NCBI GenBank assembly: GCA_910583755.1
Contig: CAJTZO010000034.1
Coordinates: 1 to 26,067 of the forward strand
DNA length: 26,067 nucleotides
Direction: 5' to 3'
Source of the DNA: an uncultured Clostridia bacterium
GTDB lineage: Bacteria; Bacillota; Clostridia; Lachnospirales; Anaerotignaceae
Shown: piece by piece, positions 1-7,096 of the stretch
Layout of the letters: each line of letters opens with the position of its first letter
Position numbering within the stretch: position 1 is the stretch's first letter
The notes under the pieces: model-generated
The model's database searches: none
The model's input: only the letters and a program-made list of their open reading frames with translations
What the model was told of the DNA's origin: nothing
Made by a program: the position numbers and the translations under genes

Positions 1-482
1 ATTTAATCTTTTTATCTATATTTTTTCTTTCACTTAATATATTACATGACCGATTTTTACCACCAGACGTTATAGCAAGTGATTCTGCTGTTTTAGTATA
101 TAATGCTACACTTTATGATTTTGGTATTATTAGTTCAAATGTTCATAATGCGTGGATACACACCATAGCAGGGAGGCTTAAAAGTGACTATCGTTATGCA
201 CCATCTGTATACTATAATTTTCCATTACCTAATATTACAGATATACAAAAAGCAAAAATTGAAAAAACAGCTCAAAACATACTTAATGCGAGAAAATTAT
301 ATCCTAAAAATAGCCTAGCAGATATGTATGGAGAAACGATGTATTTGTTTCCTGAATTACTTCAAGCACATCGTGAAAATGACCGTGCTGTTATGCAAGC
401 ATACGGTTTTTCCGTCAAAGATATGACAGAAAGCAAATGTGTTGCAGAATTGATGAAGTTATATGTAGAAATGACAACATGA
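1..482 (+). CDS. MmeI-family DNA methyltransferase, C-terminal part (cut by window edge)
   Basis: The reading frame is open from base 3 to the TGA at 480-482 and gives about 159 residues, so only the 3-prime end of a gene is present. The segment ASDSAVLVYNATLYDFGIIS, then SNVHNAW, GRLKSDYRY and FPLP, followed by a helical tail with SLADMYG, AHRENDRAVMQAYGF and CVAELMKLY, is typical of the target-recognition and C-terminal region of MmeI-like class I SAM-dependent DNA methyltransferases (type IIG/IIL restriction-modification or stand-alone modification). The SAM-binding and NPPY motifs would lie upstream, outside the window. The first 14 or so residues are hydrophobic and do not resemble the family, so a frameshift or decay near base 45 is possible. 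No partner gene follows; a terminator closes the unit. Confidence 0.75.
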   Translation, partial: LIFLSIFFLSLNILHDRFLPPDVIASDSAVLVYNATLYDFGIISSNVHNAWIHTIAGRLKSDYRYAPSVYYNFPLPNITDIQKAKIEKTAQNILNARKLYPKNSLADMYGETMYLFPELLQAHRENDRAVMQAYGFSVKDMTESKCVAELMKLYVEMTT

Positions 483-520
483 AATCCTTATCTGGTTAAT
501 AGATAATTCATGTAAAAACG

Positions 521-559
521 AAAAAACTCTTGAAGACATAGAGCTTTCAAGAGTTTTTT
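521..559 (+). terminator. Rho-independent terminator after the methyltransferase gene
   Basis: The arms AAAAAACTCTTGAA (521-534) and TTCAAGAGTTTTTT (546-559) pair perfectly over 14 bp around an 11-nt loop. The 3-prime arm itself supplies the T run. It lies 39 bp after the methyltransferase stop and ends before the next promoter. Confidence 0.85.
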
Positions 560-596
560 ACATTATATTTCCCCTTTTAGACGAAAAAAATTAATA

Positions 597-625
597 TTGT
601 CAATAAATTATAAAAATGCTATAAT
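597..625 (+). promoter_or_regulatory. Sigma-A-type promoter of the binding-protein/chemoreceptor operon
   Basis: TTGTCA (597-602) and a perfect TATAAT (620-625) are separated by 17 bp. The expected transcript start near 632 leaves a leader of about 50 nt before the ATG at 684. I see no riboswitch-like structure in this short leader. Confidence 0.75.
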
Positions 626-683
626 ATTGCAAAGAATTTTTAAGGTCTATTACTAAAAAATTACTTCAGAAAGGTGGCATACG

Positions 684-1922
684 ATGAAAAAAAGAATCGT
701 AATTGTGCTGTTTTTGTTGGCAATTTTAATAACAACGATATCAGGCTGTAAAAAAAAGGAGAAAGAGCAAGAGGTTTCTTCAAGTGATTTGGAAACAGTT
801 CAACTATTGCTTTGGGGTGCAAAAGAAGACGAAGCTCTTTTAAATAAAATCATACAAACATTCCAACAAGAATATCAAGGACAGGCAAATTTTCAAATTA
901 CATTTGCAGAACAGGGAGAAACGGAATGCAAAGATGTTATTTTAGGCGGTCTTGAAGAAAGTGCAGATGTATTTACTTTTGCAGATGACCAATTAAGTGC
1001 ATTGGCGGCAGCAGGTGCCTTAAATCCTGTAGAAAATGCTGATGTCATAAAACAAATGAATTTGTCAACAGCAGTGGAAGCAGCAACTGTCCGAAATACC
1101 TTATATGCTTATCCATTAACAGCAGATAATGGTTATTTTTTATATTATAATAAGCGTTATTTCAGTGAGGAAGACATTCAAACACTAGACCGTATTTTAG
1201 AAATTGCATCTGCAAATAATAGTTTTTTTTCTATGGATTGGTCTTCTGCCTGGTATGTCTATTCTTTTTTTGGAAATACAGAAATGGAAGTTGGATTAAA
1301 TGAAGATGGTATTACCAATCATTGTACATGGAACCGTCAAGAGGGAGAGATTCGTGGTGTAGATGTTGCACAAGCAATGTTAAATATTGCAAAACAGCCC
1401 TCTTTTTCCAATAGAAAAGATGAAGAATTTTTACAAGGTGTTCGAGATGGTACTGTCATTGCTGGTGTCAGTGGCGTATGGAATGCTGTTGCGATACAAG
1501 AGGTATGGGGTGAGGATACTGGAGCAGCAAAACTGCCAACCTATACCTGTAATAACCATCAAATACAAATGGCATCCTTTTCTGGCTGCAAGTTGATAGG
1601 GGTAAATGCCTATTCTGAACATTATGATTGGGCATGCAAACTAGCAGAATGGATTACCAATGAACAAAATCAAAAACTCCGTTTTGAATTACGAGAACAA
1701 GGACCATCCAACAAACAGGCAGCTTCTTCTATAGAGGTGCAACAATCTCCAGCGATTGCAGCATTATTAGAGCAATCAGAGTTTTCTCAACTGCAAAGAG
1801 TAGGCGGGAAATTTTGGGACCCAGTTACTATCTTTGGCGAAAATATGGCTTCTGGAAATGCTACAGGAGAAGATTTACAAAAGCAACTAGATAAGATGGT
1901 AAAAGATATTACAGAAAGATAA
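684..1922 (+). CDS. Extracellular solute-binding lipoprotein, family 1 (MalE-like)
   Basis: This is a 412-residue protein with a lipoprotein signal peptide: a basic start (MKKR), a hydrophobic core and a lipobox ending ISGC, with Cys22 the predicted lipidation site. The mature part has the family-1 sugar-binding-protein pattern: a first strand with LLLWGAKEDEALLNKIIQTF, a segment like ADVFTFADDQLSALAAAGAL (binding-cleft hinge) and YAYPLTADNGYFLYYNKRYF, typical of maltodextrin/oligosaccharide-binding components of ABC importers. The ligand cannot be read from sequence. The ribosome site AAGGTGG (671-677) sits 6 nt before the ATG. No permease or ATPase genes flank it; the next gene, 20 bp downstream, is a chemoreceptor. 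That context suggests the protein may deliver ligand to the receptor, either instead of or in addition to transport. Family confident, role inferred. Confidence 0.88.
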   Translation: MKKRIVIVLFLLAILITTISGCKKKEKEQEVSSSDLETVQLLLWGAKEDEALLNKIIQTFQQEYQGQANFQITFAEQGETECKDVILGGLEESADVFTFADDQLSALAAAGALNPVENADVIKQMNLSTAVEAATVRNTLYAYPLTADNGYFLYYNKRYFSEEDIQTLDRILEIASANNSFFSMDWSSAWYVYSFFGNTEMEVGLNEDGITNHCTWNRQEGEIRGVDVAQAMLNIAKQPSFSNRKDEEFLQGVRDGTVIAGVSGVWNAVAIQEVWGEDTGAAKLPTYTCNNHQIQMASFSGCKLIGVNAYSEHYDWACKLAEWITNEQNQKLRFELREQGPSNKQAASSIEVQQSPAIAALLEQSEFSQLQRVGGKFWDPVTIFGENMASGNATGEDLQKQLDKMVKDITER

Positions 1923-1942
1923 ATCATTATAGGGGGATAATC

Positions 1943-3529
1943 ATGAATGGAAAACTTAGTATCCAGCAGAGACTGATACTTCCAATTATTCTGCTGGGGA
2001 TTGTAGCATTGCTTTCGAACGCTTTGGCAATATTTAGTATCCATAATGTAAATTCCAATGCGTCAACGATTGTCGATAACTATATGGAAGGAAAAACACA
2101 GTTAGTAGAAATTCGCCGCTCTACCATGAACATTCATAAAATGGCGCTTTCTCATATTGTTGCTACAGATTATGATACCATGATTGATGTTGTAACAAAA
2201 ATTAAACAAGAGGAGAAAAATATTGAAAGCACACTAGAGGCATATCGCAACTATGTGGAAAAGGAAGAAATAGAAATATATCAAGAATTATTAAAGAATT
2301 ATGATTCTTTGAAACATACATTGGTTTTTTTAGTATGTGCTAGTGCAGACAGCAAAACAGAGGAAGCTTATACATTGGCAAATGGAGATGTTGCTTTTTA
2401 TGGCAGTGCGATAGAACAAAATATTAAAGAATTATATGATTCTGTTACATTACAAACGGAAACAGCAAGGAAAAGACTTTTTATTGTTTATCTTATTTCT
2501 ATTATCATAAGTGTAATATCAATGATTGCCTGTGTTTTGTTGGCAATCGCTGCCATCAAAATGATTATGGCATATGTTGTGAAACCAATTAAAAGTGTGA
2601 TGTCTACACTACAAAAAAGTTCAGAACAGGTTGATACTATGGTGGATGAAGTAAGAAAAAGAACATGGAACTCTAGTAAAAGTGTAAAACAGTTGTCTGT
2701 CTTATCAGAAAAGATTTCAAATACCATACATCAAGTGGCAGATAGCGCATTTTCTATTAACCGTAATGCGACAAATATTAAAGAAGAAATATATACTACA
2801 GCGGAGGAATGTGTTGCTATTACAGAATATTCTGTGGAAATGAAACATAGAGCAAATGTAATGGAACAAGCTGCAAAAATGAATATGGAAACTATTGATA
2901 CCAAAGTAACAGAAATGTTAGCAATTTTAAATAAGGCAATCAAGGATAGCCATAGTGTCAGTCAAGTAAATATTTTGGCAAAAGATATTTTGGAGATTGC
3001 TACCAATACAGACCTAATTGCTATCAATGCTTCTATTGAAGCCGCAAGAGCAGGAAAGGCTGGAACAGGTTTTGCTGTTGTGGCACATGAAATTCGTGCT
3101 TTGGCAGATTCTTGTGGAGAAACTGCAACACATATTCAGGAAATCAATAAAAATGTTACCGATGCGGTTTATAATCTTTCGGAAAGTGTACAATCTTTAG
3201 TAGATTATTTAAACCAATCTATTTTAATAGAATTTCGTAATTTTATTGCTTCTGGTCAGCAGTATAGAGAAGATGCTACATATGTTGAAACAGCAATGGC
3301 TAAATTTAGTCAGAGAGCAGACCATCTAAAAAATTCTATCAACGAAATTGCTTTGTCTATTGAAAATATTACAAATGCTTTAGATGAAGGCGCTGTTGGT
3401 ATTACAGGTGTAACAGATAGTACCAAAAATATGGTTGGTAATATGACAGATATAGCAAGTCGTATGGATACGAATAAGGAAATTGTTGAGGAATTGAAAA
3501 AACAAACGGAAATGTTTGCAAACTTATAA
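1943..3529 (+). CDS. Methyl-accepting chemotaxis protein
   Basis: This 528-residue transmembrane chemoreceptor has TM1 at about residues 10-33, an outside sensor domain of about 145 residues (about 34-177, all-helical, consistent with a four-helix-bundle MCP sensor), TM2 at about 179-212, and a HAMP-like linker beginning VVKPIKSVMSTL. The cytoplasmic signalling hairpin is unmistakable at 350-385: IATNTDLIAINASIEAARAG then GFAVVAHEIRALA, the site that contacts CheA and CheW. There is no C-terminal CheR/CheB pentapeptide tether; the protein ends EMFANL. AGGGGG (1931-1936) is the ribosome site. It follows the binding-protein gene by 20 bp and shares its promoter, so the pair is probably one sensory unit. 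A remnant repeat element begins 13 bp after the stop. Confidence 0.93.
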   Translation: MNGKLSIQQRLILPIILLGIVALLSNALAIFSIHNVNSNASTIVDNYMEGKTQLVEIRRSTMNIHKMALSHIVATDYDTMIDVVTKIKQEEKNIESTLEAYRNYVEKEEIEIYQELLKNYDSLKHTLVFLVCASADSKTEEAYTLANGDVAFYGSAIEQNIKELYDSVTLQTETARKRLFIVYLISIIISVISMIACVLLAIAAIKMIMAYVVKPIKSVMSTLQKSSEQVDTMVDEVRKRTWNSSKSVKQLSVLSEKISNTIHQVADSAFSINRNATNIKEEIYTTAEECVAITEYSVEMKHRANVMEQAAKMNMETIDTKVTEMLAILNKAIKDSHSVSQVNILAKDILEIATNTDLIAINASIEAARAGKAGTGFAVVAHEIRALADSCGETATHIQEINKNVTDAVYNLSESVQSLVDYLNQSILIEFRNFIASGQQYREDATYVETAMAKFSQRADHLKNSINEIALSIENITNALDEGAVGITGVTDSTKNMVGNMTDIASRMDTNKEIVEELKKQTEMFANL

Positions 3530-3542
3530 AAAAATGCATTAA

Positions 3543-3654
3543 TTAGCTTGTCAAAAAAACTTGAGGGCTAGCCCTCAAACGCCTCAAAGAACCTTAATGC
3601 GAAACGAGCGTTTTGCTAAAAAGATTGATTTGATAAGGAATATTGGTAGACTGA
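3543..3654 (+). repeat. Interspersed palindromic repeat, copy 1 (internally deleted)
   Basis: It starts TTAGCTTGTCAA, followed by the palindrome TTGAGGGCTAGCCCTCAA, CGCCTCAAAGAACCTTAATG, the dyad GCGAAAC/GTTTTGC and GATTTGATAAGGAA. It then jumps straight to a degraded right end, TATTGGTAGACTGA. About 85 bp of the full element (the GGAAAAAC dyad, the A/T palindrome and the GTGGGT dyad) are missing. It lies just after the chemoreceptor stop. Confidence 0.8.
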
Positions 3655-3710
3655 ACTCTTTCTATTTTTTGTTATTATTTCATTGTAAGAACATTTACAA
3701 ACTGATATTT

Positions 3711-3740
3711 TTGACATAAATTATTTTCCTTTTATTTAAT
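3711..3740 (+). promoter_or_regulatory. Possible promoter of arr
   Basis: TTGACA (3711-3716) and TTTAAT (3735-3740) are separated by 18 bp, 55 bp before the arr start. A second possible -10, TATAAT (3762-3767), lies closer to the gene but lacks a good -35. Either could drive arr. I see no attenuator-like structure. Confidence 0.45.
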
Positions 3741-3795
3741 AATGAAAAATACATTTTATGTTATAATGATTTAAAAAGAAAGGAGAGATATAAAA

Positions 3796-4209
3796 ATGGA
3801 AGAAAATATAATATTTAGCCCAGGTTCTTTTTTTCATGGAACAAAAGCAAATTTAAAAATAGGAGATTTTTTGACCATTGGGTTTCCCTCCAATTATGAA
3901 ACAGACAGAAAAGCAAAATATTTATACTTTACAGGAACCTTAGACGCTGCTATCTGGGGAGCAGAGTTGGCAATGGGAAATGGGAACCAACATATTTATG
4001 TAGTAGAGCCAACTGGAGAATTTGAAGATGACCCAAATGTAACAGACAAAAAATTTCCGGGAAATCCAACAAAGTCTTATCGAACCAAACAACCATTAAA
4101 AATTGTGGCAGAAGTGGTAGAATGGAAAGGACATACGCCTGAAGTGCTGCAAAATATAAAAGACCATTTGAAAAAATTAGAGGATATGGGAATAAAAGCG
4201 ATTGAATAA
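3796..4209 (+). CDS. arr: NAD(+)--rifampin ADP-ribosyltransferase
   Basis: The 137-residue cytoplasmic enzyme transfers ADP-ribose from NAD+ to the C23 hydroxyl of rifamycins and so inactivates them. The length matches the Arr family (about 140). Diagnostic stretches are FFHGTKANLKIGDFLTIGF, LYFTGTLDAAIWGAELA, YVVEPTGEFEDDPNVTDKKF and PGNPTKSYR. His14, Tyr44 and Asp79 match in kind and spacing the His19, Tyr49 and Asp84 of the mycobacterial enzyme, so the active site looks complete. The ribosome site GAAAGGAGAG ends 9 nt before the ATG. It is a single-gene unit in ordinary chromosomal sequence, with no integron or IS beside it. This suggests intrinsic, commensal-type rifamycin tolerance, not a recently acquired cassette. 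Confidence 0.95.
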   Translation: MEENIIFSPGSFFHGTKANLKIGDFLTIGFPSNYETDRKAKYLYFTGTLDAAIWGAELAMGNGNQHIYVVEPTGEFEDDPNVTDKKFPGNPTKSYRTKQPLKIVAEVVEWKGHTPEVLQNIKDHLKKLEDMGIKAIE

Positions 4210-4282
4210 AAGAGAAACAGAAACTTTTTGAACTTGTTAAAAAAAGTGACTTGATTATGATTTTAATAAAGTTAGAATGATG

Positions 4283-4316
4283 GGAGGAACTTTTTCAAAA
4301 TAAAAAAGATTCCTCC
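4283..4316. terminator. Hairpin between arr and the convergent ferredoxin gene
   Basis: GGAGGAA-C-TTTTT pairs with AAAAA-GA-TTCCTCC around a short A-rich loop, allowing one bulge. It sits about 75 bp after the arr stop in the convergent interval. There is no clean T run directly after it, so termination is plausible but unproven. Confidence 0.5.
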
Positions 4317-4344
4317 AGCTTCCCCTTTTGTTTTGGTCAATGGA

Positions 4345-4371
4345 AAACGAATATTCACTGAATATTCGTTT
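4345..4371. terminator. Perfect 27-nt palindrome, possible bidirectional terminator
   Basis: AAACGAATATTCA and TGAATATTCGTTT pair over 13 bp around a single C. A T-rich stretch follows on the plus strand and TTTTCC on the minus strand. It lies between two convergent genes. The near-absence of a loop would also fit a protein operator. The rest of 4210-4534 is AT-rich sequence in which I see no gene. Confidence 0.55.
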
Positions 4372-4534
4372 ATTTTATTTATTTATAGTGGGAACATATT
4401 GGAATAAACTATTTTTGTTTTTTGAACAACAGATGATACTTTCTAAAAGAAATATACCACAATCCATAAGATAATGTTAAAAAAGTGTTGATTTTAGAAA
4501 GAAAAGTGCTAGTTTTTTTAATAAAGTTTTTTGG

Positions 4535-5296
4535 CTATATCTGCGGATGATGATAACGCCCATGTTTTTCTGTTTTTTTGGTATACTGTATTGCCTCTTT
4601 CGGACAATGGTTTAAACAAGAAAGACACATATAACAATTTCCAGCTTCCCAGACAGGTTTTTCAGATTTTATGTGTATCATATGGGCAGGACAAAGTGTT
4701 TTACATTTACCACAACCAATACAATCACCAGTTGTATAAAAATGTTTTGTGTTTGTAAAGAACGTATGAAATAAAGTATGAATAAGCGTGCTTTTTAACA
4801 AAGAAAATTTTCCTTTTTCTACACGAAAGAAATTATTTTTTTCTAACATAACCATTTTTGCAATTTTATAAATTAATGTATCTGCTTGTTTTAACTGTTT
4901 GGTTTGTTGTTCTGTGCTGGCAACATCGAAAAAAACAACATAATTATCTGGCATTGTTACAGAAAAACCACTGTTTAAAAAAATATTTTTCTTTTTTAGC
5001 ATTTTTTGTAGTACATTCATTGTGGTGCCAATCGTGCCGCCACAAGTTACAACAGCAAAGGTATAATAAGGTATTTGTGAAATTTCTAAATTTTCAATAA
5101 AAGTGACAACAGGTTTTGGGATGCCCCAAGCATAAACTGGAAAAATAAAAGCTAATCGTTCTTTTTCTTTTATGGTATATTGAAATTGATGATGATATAA
5201 CATATCTGCGATATTACAGATTGGTTCCTGAAGGGATTTGGAAAGTTTTTGAGCAACATATAATGAATTTCCAGTTCCTGAAAAATAAAATATCAT
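4535..5296 (-). CDS. EFR1-type flavodoxin/ferredoxin fusion protein
   Basis: This is a 253-residue redox protein. The N-terminus MIFYFSGTGNSLYVAQKLSK carries the flavodoxin FMN-phosphate loop (FSGTGNS, residues 5-11), followed by FPVYAWGIP (52-60) and VVTCGGTIGTT (82-92), as in EFR1-family proteins. The C-terminal third holds two 4Fe-4S ferredoxin motifs: Cys192, 195, 198 and 202, and Cys221, 224, 227 and 231, both of the CxxCxxCxxxCP form. This architecture moves electrons between flavin and iron-sulfur clusters in anaerobes; the physiological partner is not visible here. The reverse strand has an AGAAGGAATT ribosome site before the ATG. It is a single gene, divergent from the HD hydrolase gene. 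Confidence 0.88.
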   Translation of the reverse strand: MIFYFSGTGNSLYVAQKLSKSLQEPICNIADMLYHHQFQYTIKEKERLAFIFPVYAWGIPKPVVTFIENLEISQIPYYTFAVVTCGGTIGTTMNVLQKMLKKKNIFLNSGFSVTMPDNYVVFFDVASTEQQTKQLKQADTLIYKIAKMVMLEKNNFFRVEKGKFSLLKSTLIHTLFHTFFTNTKHFYTTGDCIGCGKCKTLCPAHMIHIKSEKPVWEAGNCYMCLSCLNHCPKEAIQYTKKTEKHGRYHHPQI

Positions 5297-5394
5297 ATAA
5301 ATTCCTTCTTTCTATTCTTTTTTTTATTATACACTTTTTTTTGAAAATGATATAGTATTCCTAGAATAAAAATAAGATGGGGAGGAAAAATAAT

Positions 5395-5811
5395 ATGTTA
5401 GAGAACGCAATTTTATTTGCAACAAAGGCACACAAGGGACAAAAGGACAAGGGTGGAAAGCCCTATATTTTGCACCCTTTAAGAGTTATGCTTTGCTGCA
5501 AAAAGCAAGAAGAACAAATAACAGCGATTTTGCATGATGTTTTGGAGGATACCAACAGCACAAAGGAAGATTTACAAAAAGCTGGTTTTTCGGACGAAAT
5601 TGTAGAAGCAGTTGTTTGCTTGACAAAACAAAAAAATGAGGATTATTTTGACTATATCCACAGAGTTAAGCAAAATAAAATTGCTAGAATAGTAAAATTG
5701 GCTGATTTGGAAGATAATATGGATTTGAAACGACTTTTAACAGTAACAGAAAAAGATAAAGCAAGAGTACAAAAATATCAAGAAGCGAAAGAGCTGTTGG
5801 AAAAGTGTTAA
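5395..5811 (+). CDS. HD-domain small alarmone hydrolase-like protein (MESH1/SpoT type)
   Basis: The 138-residue single-domain protein resembles stand-alone (p)ppGpp 3-prime-pyrophosphohydrolases. Visible motifs are ATKAHKGQKDKGGKPYILHP (His27), the HD signature HDVLEDT (His47, Asp48, Glu51, Asp52) and KLADLEDN (Asp104). These correspond to the metal and catalytic residues of the RelA/SpoT hydrolase domain. No synthetase domain is present. An upstream in-frame ATG at 5377 is rejected as the start because its next codons, GGG AGG, are the ribosome site for the ATG at 5395. Family members may act on substrates other than ppGpp, such as NADPH, so the exact substrate is inferred. A strong hairpin terminates the gene. 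Confidence 0.85.
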   Translation: MLENAILFATKAHKGQKDKGGKPYILHPLRVMLCCKKQEEQITAILHDVLEDTNSTKEDLQKAGFSDEIVEAVVCLTKQKNEDYFDYIHRVKQNKIARIVKLADLEDNMDLKRLLTVTEKDKARVQKYQEAKELLEKC

Positions 5812-5878
5812 TGAATTCCATTTGCAAAAGATAAAGTTTACAGGTATGAATAGAATCTAAAACAGTTTATAAAGTGTA

Positions 5879-5920
5879 GGTTGTGGGAAACTTTTCACAA
5901 GTGAAAAGTTTCTCACAACC
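5879..5920. terminator. 20-bp hairpin after the HD hydrolase gene
   Basis: GGTTGTGGGAAACTTTTCAC (5879-5898) pairs with 5901-5920 over 20 bp, with one G-T wobble and a 2-nt centre. It has no T tail of its own. Its last base directly touches the end of repeat copy 2, so a former T tail may have been separated from it by the insertion. Confidence 0.65.
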
Positions 5921-6119
5921 TCAGTCTGTCAATAGAATCTTTTTTTATGGGTTTCACCCACACCCACCAACTTTTTTAAAAAAAAGTTAGACAAAAAACT
6001 TTTCTGGAAAAACTGGCGTTTTTCCTTATCAAATCAATCTTTTTAGCGAAACGCTAGTTTCGCATTAAAGTTCTTTGAGGAGTTTGAAGGCTAGCCCTCA
6101 AGGTTTTTTAACAATCTTT
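5921..6119 (-). repeat. Interspersed palindromic repeat, copy 2 (full length, reverse)
   Basis: This 199-bp element is in reverse orientation. The right end TCAGTCTGTCAATA is at 5921, then the GTGGGT dyad, the A/T palindrome, the GGAAAAAC dyad, the perfect GCGAAAC/GTTTCGC dyad and the TTGAGG...palindrome region. It closes with a decayed left end, TTAACAATC, at about 6108. Its outer end overlaps the stop codon of the minus-strand monooxygenase gene (6118-6120). Confidence 0.85.
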
Positions 6120-6405
6120 ATAACAATGTTTTATATAATGTAATTTTTAATGGTTCTGCAAGCAAAGCATTTAATTGGGGGCATATGCTTGTAAAATGCG
6201 GGCTTGCATTATGACTATCAATAGCATCCTGGTCTGCCCAACATTCTATAAAAGCAATTTTTTCTTCATTATCAAAGTCTTGATGAAAATGATAAAAAAT
6301 ATTACCTGCTTCTTTTTGTGATGCTTCCACAAGTGGTTTTGCATATTCTAAAAAAGTTTTTTTGTTTTTAGAAGGAAGAATTCCTTCTGCTATAATATGA
6401 ATCAT
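6118..6405 (-). CDS. Antibiotic-biosynthesis-monooxygenase (ABM) family protein, putative quinol monooxygenase
   Basis: This 95-residue protein has the compact ferredoxin-like alpha/beta fold expected of ABM-domain enzymes: IHIIAEGILPSKNKKTFLEY, then NIFYHFHQDFDNEEKIAFIE and CWADQDAIDSHNASPHF, the usual E-x-W...H..SPHF signature. YgiN-like members oxidise quinols without a cofactor; here the substrate is unknown. It starts 1 nt after the nitroreductase stop, and its ribosome site AAAGGAG lies inside the end of that gene, so the two are translated as a coupled pair. The partner and the divergent HxlR regulator point to quinone or electrophile detoxification. The stop codon overlaps the tip of a repeat element. 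Confidence 0.87.
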   Translation of the reverse strand: MIHIIAEGILPSKNKKTFLEYAKPLVEASQKEAGNIFYHFHQDFDNEEKIAFIECWADQDAIDSHNASPHFTSICPQLNALLAEPLKITLYKTLL

Positions 6406-6406
6406 G

Positions 6407-6931
6407 TCAAATACACTCCTTTTTTGGATGATAAATTAACTTTGAAATGGGTTTTCTTGTTTGCTGATGTCTTTCTGAAGAAAGTGCAGCATTTTCTTGG
6501 GCATAACCAATAGCAAGGATAGAAACAACATCTAAGTCTAAGCAAAATGCTTTTTTGATTTCTTCAGGTGAAAAATAGCCTATCCACACACTGCCTAACC
6601 CTAAAGAAGTTGCTTCTAACATCATATGGTCAGTGACAATCGAACAGTCAATATCGGCAAAGTATTTTTTGTCAAATGGTCTTTGCCAAGAAGCAGTTGT
6701 TTCTGCTAAAACCATAATGACAAGTGGTGCATCATAAAAATTAGCAAAAGCAGAAAGTTTGGATAAATCTTGTTCTTTTTCCAAAATAAAAAGTTTGTGA
6801 GGTTGCAAATTGGCAGCAGTTGGCGCAACGTGAGCAGCTTCTATAATAGCATCTATTTTTTGCTGTTCTACTTTTTTACTTTGAAATTGCCTTGTGCTAT
6901 ATCTTTGCTTTGCAAGAGATAAAAAATCCAA
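6407..6931 (-). CDS. Nitroreductase family protein (FMN-dependent)
   Basis: The 174-residue protein begins MDFLSLAKQRYSTRQF, the conserved FMN-phosphate-binding start of nitroreductases (Arg10, Ser12, Arg14). It continues with AAHVAPTAANLQPHKLFIL, the family's second FMN-contact region, and LGLGSVWIGYF. The family reduces nitro compounds, quinones or flavins with NAD(P)H; the natural substrate cannot be read. The length is typical of the short form found in anaerobes. The ribosome site AAAGGAG is well placed for the ATG at 6931. It is the first gene of a two-gene minus-strand operon with the ABM protein and is divergent from the hxlR-type gene. Confidence 0.92.
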   Translation of the reverse strand: MDFLSLAKQRYSTRQFQSKKVEQQKIDAIIEAAHVAPTAANLQPHKLFILEKEQDLSKLSAFANFYDAPLVIMVLAETTASWQRPFDKKYFADIDCSIVTDHMMLEATSLGLGSVWIGYFSPEEIKKAFCLDLDVVSILAIGYAQENAALSSERHQQTRKPISKLIYHPKKECI

Positions 6932-6982
6932 TGGAAAAATCTCCTTTCTATGTATTGTAAATAAATTTTTGTTTATGTTATA

Positions 6983-7010
6983 ATTGTATCAGTTATTTTC
7001 TAAAATACAA
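6983..7010 (-). promoter_or_regulatory. Promoter of the nitroreductase-ABM operon
   Basis: Read on the minus strand, TTGTAT (7010-7005) and TACAAT (6988-6983) are separated by 16 bp, about 50 bp upstream of the nitroreductase ATG. The two dyads of the intergenic region lie immediately upstream. Confidence 0.55.
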
Positions 7011-7013
7011 GTA

Positions 7014-7050
7014 TGCACTTTTTAGTGCAGTAGTATCTAAAAAGATACTA
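7014..7050. promoter_or_regulatory. Two adjacent dyads, candidate HxlR operator
   Basis: TGCACT-tttt-AGTGCA (7014-7029) is followed by TAGTATCT-aaaa-AGATACTA (7031-7050), both perfect. The second has the TAGTAT...ATACTA look of operators described for YodB/HypR-type HxlR regulators, and it overlaps a possible plus-strand -10, TATACT (7049-7054). Its position between the divergent genes fits control of both. Confidence 0.6.
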
Positions 7051-7096
7051 TACTAAATTTGTTTCAAGGAAAAAAGGAAGAAAAAGGAGGGAATTT

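Noticed and set aside
5377..5394. Upstream ATG for the HD hydrolase
   Set aside because: The codons after it (GGG AGG) form the ribosome site of the ATG at 5395. The upstream start has no site of its own.
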